NCBI GenBank assembly: GCA_964562455.1
Contig: CAZLTN010000005.1
Location: 1-64,000, forward strand
Source: Ravibacter sp964562455
GTDB lineage: Bacteria; Bacteroidota; Bacteroidia; Cytophagales; Spirosomataceae
DNA: 64,000 nt
Reading direction: 5' to 3'
The position numbers were made by a program, and so were the translations under genes. Shown here piece after piece: positions 25,378 through 34,221 of the stretch. Position 1 is the first letter of the stretch, and every line of letters starts with the position of its first letter. A model generated the notes under the pieces. The model did no database searches and had not been told where the DNA came from. It saw nothing but the letters and a program-made list of their open reading frames with translations.

Positions 25378-26682
25378 TCAATTCCTTCCTTTCAACTTCT
25401 CCACCAGCCAATCCGTCATTTTCGTCCTCTGTTCAGGATAGGTCCAGTGCCCGGTGTCATACGCCAGGAACAGCTCTTTCGGCGCGTTTGTCACATTATA
25501 AAAAGCATGCATTGAAGTAGGCGGGCAGGTTTCATCGTTGTAGCCCCACGAGTAATAGCCCGGCACCTTTACCCTCCTGGCAAAGTTCACCACATCATAG
25601 TAGGGTAATGTTTCCAGCTTTTGTTTCGTGTTATTGTAGTCGCGGTTGGCGTCTGCGAAATAGTGCGGCCATCCTCCTGCCCTGCCGTGAAGATACCCGG
25701 TTACATCGCTCAGTGCCGGATAGAAAGCGCCGAGCCACTTGACACGGCTGTCAAGCGCTGCCGTAATAACCGAAAGCGCTCCGCCCTGGCTTCCGCCGGT
25801 TACTGCAAGATTCCTGCCGTCGTATTGTGGAAGGCTCACCAGGAAATCGTTTGCCCTTACACATCCGAGGTAAACCCTTTTGTAGTAAAACCGGTCTTTG
25901 TCATCGGCGTTATAGCTATTATAGGCGCTTAAAGCACCAAACCGCAGGTCTTCATACACCTGCGCCGGCAGGTTGACGGGTATCCCGTGAATGCCTATCT
26001 GTAACGTAATGATACCTTTTTCGGCATTAGCCACATCGCCGGAATATCCTCTTACACCTGCCCCCGGTACATGCAGCAACGCCGGGTATTTGCCCGGTGC
26101 TTTTGGAACACACAGGATCCCGTAAACGCGGACACCCTCCTTGTTGTTCTGAAAGCTGACGTGGTACACATCTGCTTTTTCGGTACACCGCTCTGGCATC
26201 AGTGTCATCCTTGTGTCGAGCGGAATAGCGGAAAGCTCTTTTTTGGCATTGTCCCAGAACTGGTCAAAATCGCGTGGATTTTCTACGGTAGGCGTAATTT
26301 TTCCGGGATCAAAGCCGGCGGTACCTAATCCGCGGTAGGTTACCCCGTTTACCTCAGCTTTGGCGATGCACCTGACAAAGCCCGGTACGCGCAGCGTACC
26401 GCCGTCGACTGTAAGTGTACCGTTGGTCAGTGTTTTTGTTTCGGTTTTTGTGGGTTTCTGTTTTTCCGGCCCTATCTCATAAGATACGATAGCATCTTTC
26501 AATGGCACTCCGTCCTTAAAAACAGAAATGTTAAACCTGGCCGTTTCTCCCGTTTTATAAGTCCAGTCTGCTCTTTCGGGAGCTACAATTACCTGTACAT
26601 ATTGCTGGACAGGCTGCCCCAACAGGTAAGAACTCGCAGAAATAATGAATAATAATAAAGACAATAGTCGCTGGCGCTTCAT
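25378..26682 (-). CDS. Acetyl xylan esterase / cephalosporin-C deacetylase-family hydrolase (AXE1)
   Basis: The 434-residue protein has a signal peptide (MKRQRLLSLLLFIISASSYL), an N-terminal beta-sandwich of about 100 residues, then an AXE1 alpha/beta hydrolase domain. The nucleophile elbow is AVTGGSQGGALSV, the catalytic Asp is in YSWGYNDETCPPTS and the His in YDTGHWTYPEQ. It deacetylates plant polysaccharides or oligosaccharides after secretion. It stands alone on its strand, close to other carbohydrate enzymes. Confidence 0.92.
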   Translation of the reverse strand: MKRQRLLSLLLFIISASSYLLGQPVQQYVQVIVAPERADWTYKTGETARFNISVFKDGVPLKDAIVSYEIGPEKQKPTKTETKTLTNGTLTVDGGTLRVPGFVRCIAKAEVNGVTYRGLGTAGFDPGKITPTVENPRDFDQFWDNAKKELSAIPLDTRMTLMPERCTEKADVYHVSFQNNKEGVRVYGILCVPKAPGKYPALLHVPGAGVRGYSGDVANAEKGIITLQIGIHGIPVNLPAQVYEDLRFGALSAYNSYNADDKDRFYYKRVYLGCVRANDFLVSLPQYDGRNLAVTGGSQGGALSVITAALDSRVKWLGAFYPALSDVTGYLHGRAGGWPHYFADANRDYNNTKQKLETLPYYDVVNFARRVKVPGYYSWGYNDETCPPTSMHAFYNVTNAPKELFLAYDTGHWTYPEQRTKMTDWLVEKLKGRN

Positions 26683-26923
26683 AAGATCACGTAAAAAAAT
26701 GATATAGATAGTTAAAATTAGAAAAGGAAAAGCCGGCGCTTAATTAATATAATCTTTTCACTATTAAATTGAACTACAAATATATTCACAAAAGAAGGTT
26801 TGCCCTGTTAGCCGGAAACACCTGGCCAAACGAAAATAAGCGCGATACAAAATGCCTGCTTTTTGCCGTCACGAGATAAAAAATCCGTAAAATTGAATTT
26901 GCTTTGAAGACAGCGTCATACCT

Positions 26924-28249
26924 ATGAGAAATATTTTACTGGTCCTGAAACGGGAATACCTTGTAAGAGTAAAAAAGAAGTCATTCATTGTAATGACGAT
27001 TCTTACGCCGCTTCTTTTTGTACTCTTCTATGCCGGCATCATCTGGACAGCCGTAAGCTCCACCGAAACCAAACTCGTTACCGTACTCGATCAAAGCGGG
27101 TTGATGAAAGACGGGTTTAAAGATTCGAAGCAACTAAAATTTGAATTTACCGATACTGAGCTCGATATCGCGAAATCTGAGTTCGATAAAAGCACCAGCG
27201 ACGCCCTTTTGCACATTCCGGCCGACATCGCGGAAAATCCGCGAAGCGTCCGGATTTATGCCCGCAAAAACGTAAGCCTTGAACTCAAGGCCGCCCTTGA
27301 AAAAGTCATAGAAGACCAGTTGGAGGATCTCAAACTCAGGGAAGCCGGCATAACTCCTCAAACGCTCCAGGACTCTAAAGTAAATGTAAGTGCGCAGACC
27401 CTGAGCCTGGAAGAAGGCCTGGAGAAAGAAAGCAACTCCGGTGCCGCCACTATTATCGCTGTCGTATGCGGCATGATTATCTACTTCTCGGTTCTGCTTT
27501 ACGGTACGCAGGTCATGCGCAGCGTATCGGAAGAAAAGACAAGCCGTATTGTGGAAGTAATTATCTCATCCGTTAAGCCCTTTCAACTGCTGGTCGGTAA
27601 GATAGTCGGCGTCGCGCTGGTCGGGCTTACACAGTTTGCGCTCTGGATATTGCTTACCGTCATGCTGATCAGCGGTGCGGGCTATGTCATGAGAGACAAG
27701 CTGACCGATATTCAAAAGGCAGTGGTAGAGCAGCAGGCCTCTTCCATGCCCGATGAAGTAAGCAAGGAAATACAGGAAAACCAGGATAACTCCGCAGTTA
27801 AAGTCCTGGATGGTATCAAAAGCCTGAATATCCCGCTTATACTCGGCAGCTTCCTTTTCTACTTCCTGGGCGGGTACCTGCTGTACAGCGCTTTGCTTGG
27901 CGCCGTAGGGTCGGCCGTCGATCACGAATCCGATACCCAGCAGTTTGTTTTCCCTATTACCCTTCCGCTGATCTTCGGCTTTGTCGTTGCCCAGATAGCT
28001 ATCCGGGACCCTGACAGCCCGCTCGTATTCTGGACGTCCATGATACCATTCACTTCTCCCATCGTCATGATGGTCAGGATCCCTTTCGGCGTGCCCGCCT
28101 GGCAGATCCTGCTGTCGATGTCGCTATTGATCGTCGGCTTCCTCGGCACCGTCTGGCTGGCTTCCCGGATCTACAGGGTAGGAATACTCATGTACGGCAA
28201 GAAAGTGACCTACAAGGAGTTGTCGAAATGGCTGTTCTACAAGAATTAA
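26924..28249 (+). CDS. ABC-2 type transporter permease (NatB-like)
   Basis: The 441-residue membrane protein starts MRNILLVLKREYLVRVKKKS, the usual NatB/ABC2_membrane_3 N-terminus. One transmembrane helix is followed by a large extracytoplasmic domain (~residues 45-165) and five or six C-terminal helices, with VMRSVSEEKTSRIVEVIISS between the first two. It exports an unknown substrate when paired with an ATPase. No ATP-binding subunit lies next to it, which is unusual, since the two are normally adjacent. Confidence 0.9.
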   Translation: MRNILLVLKREYLVRVKKKSFIVMTILTPLLFVLFYAGIIWTAVSSTETKLVTVLDQSGLMKDGFKDSKQLKFEFTDTELDIAKSEFDKSTSDALLHIPADIAENPRSVRIYARKNVSLELKAALEKVIEDQLEDLKLREAGITPQTLQDSKVNVSAQTLSLEEGLEKESNSGAATIIAVVCGMIIYFSVLLYGTQVMRSVSEEKTSRIVEVIISSVKPFQLLVGKIVGVALVGLTQFALWILLTVMLISGAGYVMRDKLTDIQKAVVEQQASSMPDEVSKEIQENQDNSAVKVLDGIKSLNIPLILGSFLFYFLGGYLLYSALLGAVGSAVDHESDTQQFVFPITLPLIFGFVVAQIAIRDPDSPLVFWTSMIPFTSPIVMMVRIPFGVPAWQILLSMSLLIVGFLGTVWLASRIYRVGILMYGKKVTYKELSKWLFYKN

Positions 28250-28265
28250 GAAGTAACGGCTATAC

Positions 28266-30011
28266 CTATCTCAGGTTTCCTTTTTTCATTTCTTTTACTG
28301 CGTAATCCGCAGCCCGCGCAGAGAATGCCATGTACGTCAGAGAGGGATTCTGCGTAGCCGTCGAAGTCATACAGGCCCCGTCGGTTACAAAAACATTAGG
28401 CGCGGCATGCATTTGGTTCCACTTGTTGAGCAGCGATGTTTTCGGGTCTTTACCCATGCGGACACCTCCCATTTCATGTATATCTAAGCCGGGATAACGA
28501 TGGTCGTCTCTTGTACGGATATTGGTAAAACCTGCCTTTTCAAACATCTCAGTCATCTGCTCCAGGTAATCCTTCACCATTTTCTCGTCGTTATCGTCAT
28601 ATTCGACCTTTATCCTGAGCTGGGGTATCCCGAAAGGATCTTTCAGCACATTATCCAGGGCGACATAGTTCGACTCCTTCGGAATAGTTTCGCCCATCAT
28701 ATGCGATCCGACATGCCAGTTCCCATAGCGCGTGGTCCCGAGCCCTGTTTTCAGTTCCTCACCCCATCCGTTCCTTTCATTGCCTACGTTTCGTCCGGCG
28801 CCAAATCCGGCGGCATAGCCCCTCAGGAAGTCCGTCTCCTGCTTTTTTACATTCCTGAAACGGGGTATATATCCGCTGTTTGGTCTTCTTCCGTCGGTCG
28901 TCTTATCCAGAAATCCTTCGTATTGCCCGGAAATACCCGCGCGGTAGTTGTGAAAAGCTACGTATTTCCCCAGTAAGCCGCTATCGTTGCCAAGCCCGTT
29001 GGGAAACCTCGACGAAGTTGAATTCAGCAGTATCAGGTTGGTATTGATAGCGGAGGCATTGACAAAAATAACTTTCGCAAAATAATCGGTCATCTCCCGC
29101 GTATGGGCATCGATTACCCTGACACCAGTCGCCTTCCCTTTCTTTTCGTCGTAGATAATGGAATGAACTACCGAATCGGTCTTCAGTGTAAGGTTCCCGG
29201 TCTTCAGTGCCCAGGGTATGGTCGAAGATACGGACGTAAAATAACCTCCAAAGGGACAGCCTCTTTCACAAATAACCCTGTGCTGGCACTTCGCCCTTCC
29301 CTGCTCAAGGTGTATCGGTTTTGGCTCCGTAATGTGCGCACAACGCCCGATAATAATATGACGGGTCCCCTTGTAATGCCTGGCGACCTGGTCACTGAAA
29401 TATTTTTCTACGCAATTCAACTCATGAGGAGGCAGAAATTCGCCGTCCGGAAGAATATCCAGCCCGTCCTTATTGCCCGAAATCCCGGCAAAACGTTCCA
29501 CGTAGCTGTACCACGGCGCTATATCATTGTAGGAAATGGGCCACTCCACTGCAAACCCATCCCTGCCAGGGCCTTCAAAATCATACTTCGACCACCGCTG
29601 CGTCTGGCGCGCCCACAGCAGGGATTTCCCTCCTACCTGGTAGCCCCTGATCCAGTCAAAAGGCTTCTCCTGTATGTACGGATGCTCGTTGTCCTTCACA
29701 AAGAAATGCGCGGAAGACTCTTTAAAGTTGTAGCATTTACTTACTATCGGGTTCTCTTTCGTAATCTCCAGCGGCATTTTTTCCCGGTGCTCAAACTCCC
29801 AGGGCATCATATTGGTCGTCGGGTAATCCTTGATATGCTCTACATTCCGGCCCCGCTCCAGCAGCAATGTTTTTACTCCTTTCTCCGCCAGCTCCTTGGC
29901 CGACCACCCGCCGCTGATACCGGAACCGATCACGATAGCTTCGAATGTGTTGCTGCTTTTCCCTCCGCTGTTGATGTTGATATTTTCTAACTGATGAATA
30001 TCGTTATTCAT
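28266..30011 (-). CDS. GMC-family oxidoreductase
   Basis: This FAD-dependent glucose-methanol-choline oxidoreductase has about 581 residues from ATG 30011. The ADP-binding motif is AIVIGSGISGGWSAKELAEKG, and the conserved GGKSLLWARQTQRW lies near residue 135. The C-terminal catalytic His segment is DIHEMGGVRMGKDP, with VTDGACMTSTATQNPSLTYM following. CERGCPFGGYFTS may bind a metal or cofactor. It lacks its own signal peptide and probably leaves the cytoplasm with the Tat-dependent small subunit encoded 44 bases upstream. The substrate is likely a sugar or cyclitol. Confidence 0.93.
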   Translation of the reverse strand: MNNDIHQLENININSGGKSSNTFEAIVIGSGISGGWSAKELAEKGVKTLLLERGRNVEHIKDYPTTNMMPWEFEHREKMPLEITKENPIVSKCYNFKESSAHFFVKDNEHPYIQEKPFDWIRGYQVGGKSLLWARQTQRWSKYDFEGPGRDGFAVEWPISYNDIAPWYSYVERFAGISGNKDGLDILPDGEFLPPHELNCVEKYFSDQVARHYKGTRHIIIGRCAHITEPKPIHLEQGRAKCQHRVICERGCPFGGYFTSVSSTIPWALKTGNLTLKTDSVVHSIIYDEKKGKATGVRVIDAHTREMTDYFAKVIFVNASAINTNLILLNSTSSRFPNGLGNDSGLLGKYVAFHNYRAGISGQYEGFLDKTTDGRRPNSGYIPRFRNVKKQETDFLRGYAAGFGAGRNVGNERNGWGEELKTGLGTTRYGNWHVGSHMMGETIPKESNYVALDNVLKDPFGIPQLRIKVEYDDNDEKMVKDYLEQMTEMFEKAGFTNIRTRDDHRYPGLDIHEMGGVRMGKDPKTSLLNKWNQMHAAPNVFVTDGACMTSTATQNPSLTYMAFSARAADYAVKEMKKGNLR

Positions 30012-30055
30012 TTCCTGTATCGATTGGTTAACCTTAAAATTGTGAGCAGTTCCTG

Positions 30056-30574
30056 TCAGGAACCGATGTCCACACATCCATGATACCGTGCAGGGATCAG
30101 CTCATACCTGCTTACGTTTGTCATGAAATACTCTGAACTGGTGTATCCCTGGATGGCCAGGTTTTTGACTGAACTGAGGAAATCGGCATCTTCGCTGTCT
30201 TTCTTACCGGCAAGCGACTTCACCAGGTCAAGCTTTTGGTCGGATTTTAAAGCTGAAAACCCATGTCCGAACCTGTTTTTTGCCTCGTTGTCGAGCTTGA
30301 TCAGCCCTACGCCAAGCTGTTCCTGCACCGGCTTTTCGAAACAATCCCGGACCATCAGCTCAACGAAATGCTGTACTCCGAGATCCGACGCGCCGGGTGT
30401 GCCGGTCCTGGGAATAATCGTGTCGACCAGGTCGGTCAGCAATCTTTTCTGTTCCTTCGAAAGAAGGGTAGATCCGGATATCCCTGTTGAGGTCCACCCG
30501 TTAGCCCAGGATGGCACAGTGACAGCCATCCCGAAAATCCCGGTAAGTGTTTTGAGTAATTCCCGACGATGCAT
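30056..30574 (-). CDS. Gluconate 2-dehydrogenase subunit 3-family protein (Tat signal)
   Basis: From ATG 30574 (MHRRELLKTLTGIFGMAVTV) the protein has a twin-arginine-type signal (RRELLK) and is about 172 residues. The gluconate_2-dh3 domain follows: LLTDLVDTIIPRTGTPGASD and HFVELMVRDCFEKPVQEQ. It is the small partner of the GMC dehydrogenase downstream and is thought to help export it as a folded complex. The open frame extends to 30625, but the RR motif fixes the start better. Confidence 0.88.
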   Translation of the reverse strand: MHRRELLKTLTGIFGMAVTVPSWANGWTSTGISGSTLLSKEQKRLLTDLVDTIIPRTGTPGASDLGVQHFVELMVRDCFEKPVQEQLGVGLIKLDNEAKNRFGHGFSALKSDQKLDLVKSLAGKKDSEDADFLSSVKNLAIQGYTSSEYFMTNVSRYELIPARYHGCVDIGS

Positions 30575-30750
30575 GGTTTTAACTGGTATATCCGGCATAT
30601 GCTTTAAAGCGAATTTGAATCCCATGGAATACCTTCAGCAGAAAAGCATCCCGGAGTTACAAAAAAACAACTATTTTTTATAATTCGGCGAACTACCCGG
30701 CAGAAAGATGCGTGCTGCCTTTACGTTCGCAGAAAATGTATGCACCCGGG

Positions 30751-31563
30751 ATGAATTTACCTATAAAAAACAAACTACAGGAAGACCTTTTCAGGATAAA
30801 ACCGATGAAACCGGTCATTAAAACGACCCTGCCTCACGGACACAAGGATTATCTTGAAATCATCTATCTTCAGGAAGGCCGCGGACATCACCAGATCGAT
30901 CACCGGAAGTTCGCGATCTCTCCGGCAACCGTTTACTGGGTGCTTCCCGGACAGGTACACCACTGGGAGCTAACTGATATTCCGAAAGGCTTTGTTATAA
31001 TGCTGAGGAAAGATTTCCTCGCCGATCATCCCTTATATGATTTACTGTTCAGTCCTTTTCCATTACCTTTTCCCCACGCCGTTGAGCTCAGCCACATCGA
31101 ACCTGCCATTACCGGTATATTTGAAGCGATGGAAAAGGAATTCCGGGACCTTCTGCCCAATTTCAAAGCAATCGTACAAAGCTACCTTTGGCTGCTGTTC
31201 AACCTGATGAAAAGGGAAGCAAAACAGGAGCACTCAGCGCTTCATCCTGAGCTTCTTATCCGTTTTATTGAAGTGCTTGATCAAAACTTCGCCATGCGGT
31301 ATCCCGTGGGGCAGTATGCCCGGATCCTGAATGTAACCCCGAAAACACTCAACCAGGTATGCCGCAAGTCGCTGGGGAAGACAGCCGGGCAGTTTATAAA
31401 TGAAAAAATTACCCGGGAGGCTCAGAAACAATTACTTTACTCAACAGACAGCCTTTCCGAGATTGCCTACCGGCTGGGTTTCTCCGACCTCTCGCATTTC
31501 AATAAATTTTTCAAAAAGCAAACCGGCCTTCTCCCCGGCGGATACCGGCGCTCGATCGCCTGA
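30751..31563 (+). CDS. AraC-family transcriptional regulator
   Basis: The protein has about 270 residues. An N-terminal cupin-like arm contains HGHKDYLEIIYLQEGRGHHQ and VYWVLPGQVHHWEL. The C-terminal double helix-turn-helix contains YARILNVTPKTLNQVCRKSLG and DSLSEIAYRLGFSDLSHFNKFFKKQTG. It is divergent from the GMC operon and just upstream of a TonB-type barrel, so either could be its target. ATG 30751 is preferred over 30712, which adds residues without homology. Confidence 0.9.
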   Translation: MNLPIKNKLQEDLFRIKPMKPVIKTTLPHGHKDYLEIIYLQEGRGHHQIDHRKFAISPATVYWVLPGQVHHWELTDIPKGFVIMLRKDFLADHPLYDLLFSPFPLPFPHAVELSHIEPAITGIFEAMEKEFRDLLPNFKAIVQSYLWLLFNLMKREAKQEHSALHPELLIRFIEVLDQNFAMRYPVGQYARILNVTPKTLNQVCRKSLGKTAGQFINEKITREAQKQLLYSTDSLSEIAYRLGFSDLSHFNKFFKKQTGLLPGGYRRSIA

Positions 31564-31657
31564 AAATACCAGTTTTAGATCCGGATTGACCAGTTTAAAC
31601 ACCGGGACACACTTTATATTTGGCGCTGTTAACCAAGATTGCAGCATTTCCGATCAT

Positions 31658-34105
31658 ATGAAGTACCTGCCCTTTTTAATTTCCGTTTGTATATCGATAA
31701 CCAGCACTGCTAATGCCCAGCAAACTTCAGGAATAACAGGCAGGCTTCTGGACCGTCATACAGGGCTTCCGCTCCCTTATGGCTCCGTAGTCCTTTATCC
31801 TGATTCTGCTTCCACCGCTGTTCTCGGCGTTCTCACCGGCGAAGACGGTTCTTTCAGATTCACTAAAGTAACTGCCGGACGGTTCCGGCTTATCGCACAA
31901 TACGTAGGTTACCGGAACACTACTATTCAAATCAACACCTCCGAGCTTACCGGTATCCCGCTGGAAGTTCGCCTGGAATCGGCGGCAACCGACCTGACCA
32001 CCGTGGAAGTCAGGGGCGCCGCCGGCACGATTGAAAACCAGGTCGACAGAACGATCATCCGGACCGATAGATTTTTCAATACTGAAGGCTCCACAGCCCT
32101 GGATGTGCTCAGAAATACACCTTCGGTTGCAGTGAACAGCATAGGCGAAATTACCTGGAGAGGCTCCAACGCTTTTATGGTGCTCATCGACGGGAAGCCC
32201 ATCCGCACCGACCCTCAGCATTTTCTGGGCCAGCTTCCTGCAAATTCCATACGGCGTATCGAAATGATTACCTCTCCGTCGGCACGTTACGATCCTGACG
32301 GCAAAGGAGGGATTATCAACATTATTACGAGGTCGGGGGTTGCCGGAACATCCTTCCAGGCAAACATGCAGGGCGGGCTTCCTTCTATTGACAGGCATGC
32401 GAACAGCCGTGCTCCTGTCCGTTTCGGCGGTGAACTTGCGTTTTACCACCGGCAGGGAAAATGGGAAATCAACGCAGGCAGTAATTACCTCCGCAACGAT
32501 ATGGCAGGCCATCGCAGCGGCAACGTCAATACGACTATAGGTGATATCTTCACTTCATTCCCTTCAGAAGGAGAGAGAAGCTTCATGCGCTATAGCTACA
32601 CCGGCAGGGCTTCCGTTACCTTCGCACCCGATTCTGCCAACACCTGGTCTTTAGGATTTTACAGTGGGTACAGGATGCAGTCGAGGCGGGCGGATATAGT
32701 CTACAACAACCTGAAAACCAGGATTTCGGACGGTGCTGTGTTGAGCCGGGTTATCTATTTCAATTCCAACGTGGCAGAAAAGAGCAGCCGGATCAACCTG
32801 TTAAATCTTGACTATACCCGCACTTTTAAAAACAAATCGGCTATTACTCTTTCGGCATTGGCTGAAAAAGCCGGCATAGAAAGCCTTACCTACAATCTGA
32901 ACCTCAACGAGCCGGGACGAAATTTTGTTCTTCAGAATACCCAAAACCCCGGAACCAATCCTTTGGCGGCGTTAAGAATGAACGCAGATTATCTTCTGCC
33001 TTTTAAAAACGGCAATTTTGAAACAGGTTATCAATACAGGTACCAGGAGCAGAAAGGGGATTTTAAATATCTCTATAATGACGGATCCGGTGGCTTCAAA
33101 TTGATTCCTGAATTTTCAAGCAAGACAAAGGTTTTGAATGAGATCCATTCTGTCTATTCCCAGTATTCCGCGAAAAAAGACAGGCTGGAATACAACGGCG
33201 GAATAAGATATGAATATGCCACGCGTACCTTCAATTCCGCCGGTCAACCTACCCGTTTTCTTAACCAGTCTAATCTATTTCCGTCGGCCGGCCTTCAATA
33301 CAAGATCAGTTCCTCCCTTCACGCAAAGGCCGGATACAACCGGAGGATACAACGATCGACCAACCATGAGCTGAACCCCTATCCCGAACGGGAGCATTCG
33401 GAAACCCTCGAATCGGGCGACCCTGACATTCTTCCCGAGCTTATAAATCTGAGCGAAGCCGGAATAACTTCTCAGTTCAACAAAGGTTCACTGTCGGCAA
33501 CTGTCTATAATCAACGTATAAAAAATGTTGTAAACAGGGTAAACAGCGTCTACAATGATACTATTATCAACCGGATATATACCAACGCGGGAATCGCCTC
33601 CTCGTGGGGAATTGAAATAACGGGACAGGCAAACCCGGCCGCCTGGTGGCAACTGATGTCGACAGTCAATATATACCACTATAAAATCAAGGGAAGCCTC
33701 TTCAATGAGGCGGTAAAAGTGAATACTTCAGGCCCGGTATATTCTGTAAACGCCAATACTACCTTCAGGCTCACACCGACGTTTCAGCTCCAGTGGTACC
33801 TCAATTATATCTCGAAAAGGATAACGGCCCAGGGAGAAGACTCCCGTTTTGTCCTGGCCGGCTTCTCTGCAAAAAAGACTTTTCTAAAAGGCAGGATCGT
33901 TTCTACGCTTCAGTGGCAGAACCTGGATCTGGGTATGTTGAAATCGAACCGGCAACGCATCACCACAAGCGGGAAAGATTTCTTTACCACCACCAATTAT
34001 ATCCATGAAACGGATATGATCCTGCTCAACCTGAGCTACTCTCTCAACCAGTTACCTAAAAGAAATCGCCTGCCTAAAAGCGAATTCGGCGACCGGGAGT
34101 TTTGA
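31658..34105 (+). CDS. TonB-dependent receptor-like outer-membrane barrel
   Basis: From ATG 31658 the 815-residue protein has a signal peptide (MKYLPFLISVCISITSTANA). A CarboxypepD_reg domain (SGITGRLLDRHTGLPLPYGS) is followed by a plug with FMVLIDGKPI and SARYDPDGKGGIINIITR. A long C-terminal beta-barrel contains LNPYPEREHSETLESGDPD. It belongs to the 'outer membrane beta-barrel family' without a typical SusC TonB box, and no SusD partner is present. It may import a small siderophore- or sugar-like ligand. The upstream extension in the same frame overlaps the AraC gene and is spurious. Confidence 0.9.
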   Translation: MKYLPFLISVCISITSTANAQQTSGITGRLLDRHTGLPLPYGSVVLYPDSASTAVLGVLTGEDGSFRFTKVTAGRFRLIAQYVGYRNTTIQINTSELTGIPLEVRLESAATDLTTVEVRGAAGTIENQVDRTIIRTDRFFNTEGSTALDVLRNTPSVAVNSIGEITWRGSNAFMVLIDGKPIRTDPQHFLGQLPANSIRRIEMITSPSARYDPDGKGGIINIITRSGVAGTSFQANMQGGLPSIDRHANSRAPVRFGGELAFYHRQGKWEINAGSNYLRNDMAGHRSGNVNTTIGDIFTSFPSEGERSFMRYSYTGRASVTFAPDSANTWSLGFYSGYRMQSRRADIVYNNLKTRISDGAVLSRVIYFNSNVAEKSSRINLLNLDYTRTFKNKSAITLSALAEKAGIESLTYNLNLNEPGRNFVLQNTQNPGTNPLAALRMNADYLLPFKNGNFETGYQYRYQEQKGDFKYLYNDGSGGFKLIPEFSSKTKVLNEIHSVYSQYSAKKDRLEYNGGIRYEYATRTFNSAGQPTRFLNQSNLFPSAGLQYKISSSLHAKAGYNRRIQRSTNHELNPYPEREHSETLESGDPDILPELINLSEAGITSQFNKGSLSATVYNQRIKNVVNRVNSVYNDTIINRIYTNAGIASSWGIEITGQANPAAWWQLMSTVNIYHYKIKGSLFNEAVKVNTSGPVYSVNANTTFRLTPTFQLQWYLNYISKRITAQGEDSRFVLAGFSAKKTFLKGRIVSTLQWQNLDLGMLKSNRQRITTSGKDFFTTTNYIHETDMILLNLSYSLNQLPKRNRLPKSEFGDREF

Positions 34106-34150
34106 ACCGGCAACATATCGCCGGGACTTTTCTCACTTTATTCCGCTTCT

Positions 34151-34176
34151 GCGAGTAGATAGCCGCTCGCTTTTTT
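34151..34176 (+). terminator. Stem-loop with T-run after the TonB-type barrel gene
   Basis: gcgag and ctcgc form a short stem followed by tttttt. Confidence 0.45.
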
Positions 34177-34221
34177 CTCTTATCTATGAGTGCTTAAGCA
34201 GTCCTAAAACCTACCCGATAA

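Noticed and set aside
31400..31657. N-terminal extension of the TonB-type barrel ORF
   Set aside because: It overlaps the AraC gene in another frame and lacks homology; a good signal peptide starts at 31658.
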